Part shown: piece by piece, positions 48,945 through 52,766 of the stretch
How the letters are laid out: each line of letters starts with the position of its first letter
How positions within the stretch are numbered: the first letter of the stretch is position 1
From: Minwuiaceae bacterium
GTDB taxonomy: Bacteria; Pseudomonadota; Alphaproteobacteria; Minwuiales; Minwuiaceae
Assembly: GCA_028278525.1 (NCBI GenBank)
Contig: JANQEE010000028.1
Span: 1 to 52,766 of the forward strand
DNA: 52,766 bases
Direction of reading: 5' to 3'
The notes under the pieces: generated by a model
Told to the model about the DNA's origin: nothing
Seen by the model: the letters and a program-made list of their open reading frames with translations, nothing else
Databases searched by the model: none
Position numbers and translations under genes: made by a program

Positions 48945-50009
48945 ATGGGTTTGGGAAGACTTTTCAAGACCGCGGCGTTCGCGGGCATTGCCGGCGCCGT
49001 CGCGCTGAGCGTGACGGCCGGCGCCTACGCACAGGACAAGAAAGTCCGTTGGAAAATGCAGAGCACCTTCGGCAGCAAGCTGTCGGTGATCGGCGAGAAC
49101 GGACCGCGTTTCTCGAAAAACATCAAGCGCATCTCGGGCGGCTCACTGCAGATCAAGTTCTTCGAGCCCGGCGCCCTGGTACCGTCGCTGCAAGGCTTCG
49201 ATTCGGTGCAGAGCGGCGCGGTCGACGCCGTTTGGGGCACCGCCGGCTACCACGTCGGCAAGATCCCGGCTCTGTCCTGGTTCACCGCCGTCCCGTTCGG
49301 ACCGGCGCCAGACGAAATGATGGCGTGGCTCTATATCGGCGGCGCCGATGAGATCTACGACCGGATCTATGCCGAACAGGGCCTGAAGGGCTTCCACTGC
49401 GGCATCATCTCGCCGGAAGCCTCCGGCTGGTTCCGCGAGCCGATCACCTCGCCCGAGCAGTTCAAGGGCATGAAGATGCGTTTCTTCGGCCTGGGCGCGC
49501 AGGTGATGCAGAAGATCGGCGTCAACACGCAGCTGCTGGCCGCGGCCGACATCTACCCGGCGCTGGAGCGGGGCGTGATCGACGCGACGGAATTCTCGAT
49601 GCCGTCGATCGACCTGAACCTCGGCTTCTACCAGATCGCCAAGAACTACTACTTCCCCGGCTGGCACCAGCAGGCGTCGGTGCTTGAGCTGCTGCTCAAC
49701 AAGGGGAACTTCGACGGCCTGTCCGATCAGCATAAAGCGATGATCGAAATCACCTGCGGCGACAGCGTCCGCCACATCGTGGCCGACGGCGAAGCGAAGC
49801 AGGCGAAGGCGCTGGCCGAGTTGAAATCCAAGGGCGTCACCATTCACCAGTGGCCGCCGGAAATGCTCGCCGTGTTCAAGAAGGCGTGGGACGAAGTGGT
49901 TGCCGAGCAGTCGGCCGCCGACCCGCTCTTCAAGGAAGTGCACGAGCATTACACCAAGTTCCGTGCCGATTACGCGCTGTGGAGGGAACACGGCTACTTA
50001 AAACAGTAG
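48945..50009 (+). CDS. dctP: TRAP transporter solute-binding protein (DctP family)
   Basis: A 354-residue periplasmic receptor of a tripartite ATP-independent transporter. The signal peptide ends at AYA-Q (about residue 29). DctP-type segments are WKMQSTFGSKLSVIGENGPR, FEPGALVPSLQGFDSVQSGA, VDAVWGTAGYH, FKGMKMRFFGLGAQVMQKIG (with the conserved ligand-anchoring Arg) and YPALERGVIDATEFSMPSID. The start has GGGAGGA before it. The last pattern resembles TakP-like receptors for 2-oxo acids, but the ligand is open. A strong hairpin follows before dctQ. Confidence 0.93.
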   Translation: MGLGRLFKTAAFAGIAGAVALSVTAGAYAQDKKVRWKMQSTFGSKLSVIGENGPRFSKNIKRISGGSLQIKFFEPGALVPSLQGFDSVQSGAVDAVWGTAGYHVGKIPALSWFTAVPFGPAPDEMMAWLYIGGADEIYDRIYAEQGLKGFHCGIISPEASGWFREPITSPEQFKGMKMRFFGLGAQVMQKIGVNTQLLAAADIYPALERGVIDATEFSMPSIDLNLGFYQIAKNYYFPGWHQQASVLELLLNKGNFDGLSDQHKAMIEITCGDSVRHIVADGEAKQAKALAELKSKGVTIHQWPPEMLAVFKKAWDEVVAEQSAADPLFKEVHEHYTKFRADYALWREHGYLKQ

Positions 50010-50052
50010 CCTGACCGTTTCGGCCGCCCGCGGCCGAACCACACATTCCCCG

Positions 50053-50084
50053 TTGCCGGGATCCGACAAGTCGGATCCCGGCAA
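50053..50084 (+). other. Perfect 14-base-pair hairpin between dctP and dctQ
   Basis: TTGCCGGGATCCGA and TCGGATCCCGGCAA flank a CAAG loop, 43 bases after the dctP stop and 39 bases before the dctQ start. There is no T-run after it. Within one operon such a stem usually protects the 3' end of the binding-protein message or partly terminates, giving more receptor than membrane subunits. Confidence 0.85.
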
Positions 50085-50123
50085 TCGCGTATTGCCAAGC
50101 TGTCTGCTTAGCTGAGGTACCGG

Positions 50124-50744
50124 ATGCAAACGCTCGTGCGAGTCAGCGATCGACTCAACCAACTCATCATCTTTATCGGCAGTAAGGCGGCATGGCTGAT
50201 CATCCCGCTGGTCGGCATCACCATATGGGACGTCATCACCCGTAAGTTCATTCCGTTTCAGCTGTTCATCACCAGCATCTTCGGCGACGCGCTGAACTCG
50301 ACCAAGCTGCAGGAGATGGAGTGGCACCTGCACACGGCCCTGTTCGCGCTGTGTATCGGATTCGGCTACATAAGAAACTCCCACGTCCGGGTCGACCTGA
50401 TCCGTGAGCGGCAGAAGCCGAAGGTCCAGGGATGGATCGAATTCCTCGGCTGCACCATCTTCCTGATTCCGTATTTCTGCGTCGTCATCTTCTTCGCTTA
50501 CGACTTCGCCCTGAAAGCCTATATACAGGGCGAAATCTCCGCATCTCTGGTCGGGCTGTCGCATCGATGGATCATCAAGAGCTTCCTGGTGGCCGGCCTG
50601 ATCCTGGCGTTGCTGGCAGGCTTCTCGATCTGGCTAAGGCAGTTCGTCTACCTGTTCGGACCACCGCACCTGGATTTCGACCTGCTGACGCAAGAGCGCA
50701 GCCATGCCGCGTCCAAACAGGGCGGGACGCCGGACCATGCATGA
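50124..50744 (+). CDS. dctQ: TRAP transporter small permease (DctQ family)
   Basis: A 206-residue membrane protein with four hydrophobic segments. The DctQ pattern is visible: IIPLVGITIWDVITRKF, LQEMEWHLHTALFALCIGFG, YIRNSHVRVDLIRER and ISASLVGLSHRWIIKSFLVA. The C-terminal tail is hydrophilic and overlaps the dctM start by eight bases. Confidence 0.93.
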   Translation: MQTLVRVSDRLNQLIIFIGSKAAWLIIPLVGITIWDVITRKFIPFQLFITSIFGDALNSTKLQEMEWHLHTALFALCIGFGYIRNSHVRVDLIRERQKPKVQGWIEFLGCTIFLIPYFCVVIFFAYDFALKAYIQGEISASLVGLSHRWIIKSFLVAGLILALLAGFSIWLRQFVYLFGPPHLDFDLLTQERSHAASKQGGTPDHA

Positions 50745-52104
50745 CATCGTCGACCTTCTGCCCCTGGTCATGTTCGTGGTGCTGGGGCTGCTGCTGTTCT
50801 CCGGCTATCCGGTCGCATTCGTGCTCGGCGGCGTCGCGCTGGGCTTCGGCCTGATCGGCTATTACTTCGACGTCTTCGCACTGATCGAGTTCTACAACAT
50901 CGTGCCGCGCGTCTGGGGCACGATCGCGGAGAACCTGATCCTGACCGCGGTACCGATGTTCGTGTTCATGGGCACCATGCTGGAACGCAGCGGCGTCGCC
51001 AGCGACCTGCTGCATTGCCTGCAGGTGCTGATGCGGCGCGTGCCCGGCGGCCTGGCCCTGGCGGTCACGGTGATGGGCACGATCATGGCGGCGACCACCG
51101 GCATCATCGGCGCCTCCGTGGTGATGATCACGCTGATGGCGCTGCCGGTAATGATGCGCCAGACCTACAACAAGGAACTGGCCACCGGCACCATCGCGGC
51201 CTCCGGCACGCTGGGCATCCTGATCCCGCCCAGCATCATGCTGGTGATCATGGCCGACCTGCTGTCGATCTCGGTCGGCAACCTGTTCGTCGCCGCGATC
51301 TTCCCCGGCCTGGTGCTGTCCGGGCTTTATTTCTTCTACATCTACGTGCTCTGCCACATCAAGCCGGAGTTCGCGCCGCCGCTGCCGGAAGACGAAGGCC
51401 CGAGTTCGAGCGGCGAACTCAGCCGGATGGTCGTGCGCAGCTTCGTGCCACCTGTGTTCCTGATCGTGCTGGTGCTGGGGTCGATCTTCGCCGGCTGGGC
51501 GACGCCGACGGAAGCGGCCGGCGTCGGCGCCGGCGGCGCCATCCTGCTGGCGGTGTTCAACCGGAAACTGTCGTGGGACGTGCTGCGGGAGGTGTCGGTG
51601 CGCACGGCGCTGACCGGCGCCATGATCTTCGGCATCTTCATCGGCGCCACCGCCTTCTCCTACGTGTTCCGCTCGCTCGGCGGCGACGACATCATCGAGG
51701 AGGTGATCTTCGGGCTCGGCTTCGGCTCGTGGGGCATCCTGTTCGTGCTGATGGCGACCGTGTTCTTCCTCGGCTTCTTCTTCGATTGGGTGGAGATCAC
51801 CCTGATCGTTCTGCCGGTGTTCACGCCGATCGTCGAGGCGTTGGACTTCGGCGGCCACGTGGCGCAGATCGACAAGGTCTACTGGTTCGCCATCCTGGTC
51901 GCGGTCAACCTGCAGACGTCATTCCTGACCCCACCGTTCGGCTTCGCGCTGTTCTATATGAAGGGCGTGGCGCCGCCGGAGGTGAAACTGATCAACATCT
52001 ATCGGGGCATCATACCGTTCGTCGGGCTGCAGGTTATCGGCCTGACGGTCGTTGTCGTCTTCCCGGAGGTGGCTCTCTGGCTGCCGCGTCTGCTGCTGGA
52101 TTAG
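50737..52104 (+). CDS. dctM: TRAP transporter large permease (DctM family)
   Basis: A 455-residue membrane protein with about twelve hydrophobic segments that carries the sodium-coupled transport. DctM hallmarks are NLILTAVPMFVFMGTMLERS, GTIMAATTGIIGASVVMI, ASGTLGILIPPSIMLVIM and TSFLTPPFGFALFYMKGVAP. The frame is open from 50704, but the ATG at 50737 (MHDIVDLLPLVMF) overlaps the dctQ end and fits the family start. Confidence 0.94.
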   Translation: MHDIVDLLPLVMFVVLGLLLFSGYPVAFVLGGVALGFGLIGYYFDVFALIEFYNIVPRVWGTIAENLILTAVPMFVFMGTMLERSGVASDLLHCLQVLMRRVPGGLALAVTVMGTIMAATTGIIGASVVMITLMALPVMMRQTYNKELATGTIAASGTLGILIPPSIMLVIMADLLSISVGNLFVAAIFPGLVLSGLYFFYIYVLCHIKPEFAPPLPEDEGPSSSGELSRMVVRSFVPPVFLIVLVLGSIFAGWATPTEAAGVGAGGAILLAVFNRKLSWDVLREVSVRTALTGAMIFGIFIGATAFSYVFRSLGGDDIIEEVIFGLGFGSWGILFVLMATVFFLGFFFDWVEITLIVLPVFTPIVEALDFGGHVAQIDKVYWFAILVAVNLQTSFLTPPFGFALFYMKGVAPPEVKLINIYRGIIPFVGLQVIGLTVVVVFPEVALWLPRLLLD

Positions 52105-52112
52105 CGGCGGGC

Positions 52113-52135
52113 CGAGCCCAAAACCACGGGGCTCG
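52113..52135 (+). terminator. Weak terminator hairpin after dctM
   Basis: CGAGCCC (52113-52119) pairs with GGGCTCG (52129-52135) around a nine-base loop, eight bases after the dctM stop. The following TCCAGTGTCTTATCC is only partly T-rich, so termination may be incomplete. Confidence 0.5.
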
Positions 52136-52234
52136 TCCAGTGTCTTATCCTGCTCGTTGATATTGTTCTCTGCAATAAGGATAATGCGTTCATACCTTTG
52201 ATTCGCGCACCGACGCCATCCCTGAGGAGAAAGC

Positions 52235-52766
52235 ATGACACGTCTTCGCAGAATCCCGATTCTCGCCATGGTAATGCTGCTGGCCGGCAGCCTTCTGCCC
52301 GGCTACGCACAGGAAAAGCCCTCCGATGCAGGGCTTCATGCCCACAGCCTCTTTCAGAGCAACATGGTGATTCAGCGCAACAAGCCCGTTGACGTCTGGG
52401 GGTGGTCCAAGCCGGGGGAGCAGGTGACCGTAACTGTTGCCGACAAGTCGGTCTCCGCCACGGCCGACAAAGCCGGAAAATGGACGGTTCAACTGTCGGC
52501 CATGGAGGCAAGCAGCACGCCCGCCAAGATGACCATTGCCGGGCACAGCAGCACGCTTACGTTGGACAACATCCTGATCGGAGACGTCTGGGTACTGGGC
52601 GGCCAGAGCAACATGGCGTGGTCCATCGGCGCGACCGATGAGGGCAACCTGGAGGTTGTGTCGGCCAACTTCCCCAACATCCGCATGCTGACCATTCCCA
52701 AGATCTTCGGGCCGGAGCTAAAAACCAACTTCCCCCGAGCCGAGGAGTTCAGTCGTATCACCGGCG
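52235..52766 (+). CDS. Sialate O-acetylesterase-like protein, truncated by window end
   Basis: The first 177 codons of a secreted esterase. ATG at 52235 has GAGGAGAA before it. The signal peptide ends at GYA-Q (about residue 25). The N-terminal beta domain holds LFQSNMVIQRNKPVDVWGWS, followed by IGDVWVLGGQSNMAWSIGAT with the probable catalytic Ser125 in GQSNM, as in sialate/9-O-acetylesterases. The visible part looks less GC-rich in wobble positions than its neighbours (by eye). It follows the TRAP operon by 130 bases; a functional link, such as uptake of a released sugar acid, is only inference. Confidence 0.85.
   Translation, partial: MTRLRRIPILAMVMLLAGSLLPGYAQEKPSDAGLHAHSLFQSNMVIQRNKPVDVWGWSKPGEQVTVTVADKSVSATADKAGKWTVQLSAMEASSTPAKMTIAGHSSTLTLDNILIGDVWVLGGQSNMAWSIGATDEGNLEVVSANFPNIRMLTIPKIFGPELKTNFPRAEEFSRITG

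Overview
The window is high-GC DNA from an alphaproteobacterium, most likely Rhodospirillales-like. This rests on the gene content: the ffh-rpsP-rimM-trmD-rplS-leuC string, a System I cytochrome c maturation locus, a TRAP transporter, MetA and a PEP-CTERM surface protein. I cannot place it more finely. No rRNA, tRNA, CRISPR array, phage or transposase gene was seen. The sequence is almost wholly chromosomal-type coding DNA in compact operons with many ATGA-type stop/start overlaps.

Layout. 1-195: the 3' end of an unrecognised gene whose last codons are read from a palindromic repeat. 208-5260 (minus): ffh, rpsP, rimM, trmD, rplS and leuC (translation, protein targeting, leucine synthesis). 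5474-10065 (plus): dapF, mtaB, ftsY, yciB and a DUF3445 (haem oxidative N-demethylase-like) gene. 10086-10192: a dispersed palindromic repeat. 10227-12514: NUDIX hydrolase, luciferase-like flavin oxidoreductase and a divergent MarR regulator with a candidate operator. 12543-15144 (minus): an SsuABC/TauABC-type ABC importer of unknown substrate. 15222-22562 (minus): a complete ccmABCDEFGHI set. 22655-31056 (minus): a branched-chain-type ABC importer (livGHMKF) flanked by two acyl-CoA-ligase-type enzymes. 31466-34159 (plus): aconitase. 34020-39090 (minus): a 1,215-residue PEP-CTERM surface protein that overlaps acnA antisense, with a LuxR-type regulator upstream. 39299-43104 (minus): a secreted hypothetical protein, an SDR, hemB and metA. 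43491-47811: DUF1223 protein, FAD oxidoreductase, a second copy of the first repeat, an MlaE-like permease and hydroxypyruvate isomerase. 47912-52104 (plus): a membrane protein and a TRAP transporter. 52235-end: a truncated sialate O-acetylesterase-like gene.

How it fits together. Ffh and FtsY, the two SRP GTPases, lie on either side of a divergent promoter region. The ccm genes carry haem export, chaperoning and ligation, and HemB elsewhere in the window makes the haem precursor porphobilinogen. The liv cluster looks like uptake plus CoA activation of an organic acid. The TRAP operon and the neighbouring esterase suggest a further catabolic module.

The most unusual items are: (1) a ~104-bp palindromic repeat family with two copies here, one supplying the C-terminus of a protein; (2) a PEP-CTERM protein whose sorting signal is interrupted exactly at the acnA stop codon, leaving a 45-residue tail read antisense through acnA; (3) several clean inverted repeats next to regulators or transporter operons. 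I did not find a convincing wholly new multi-gene system.
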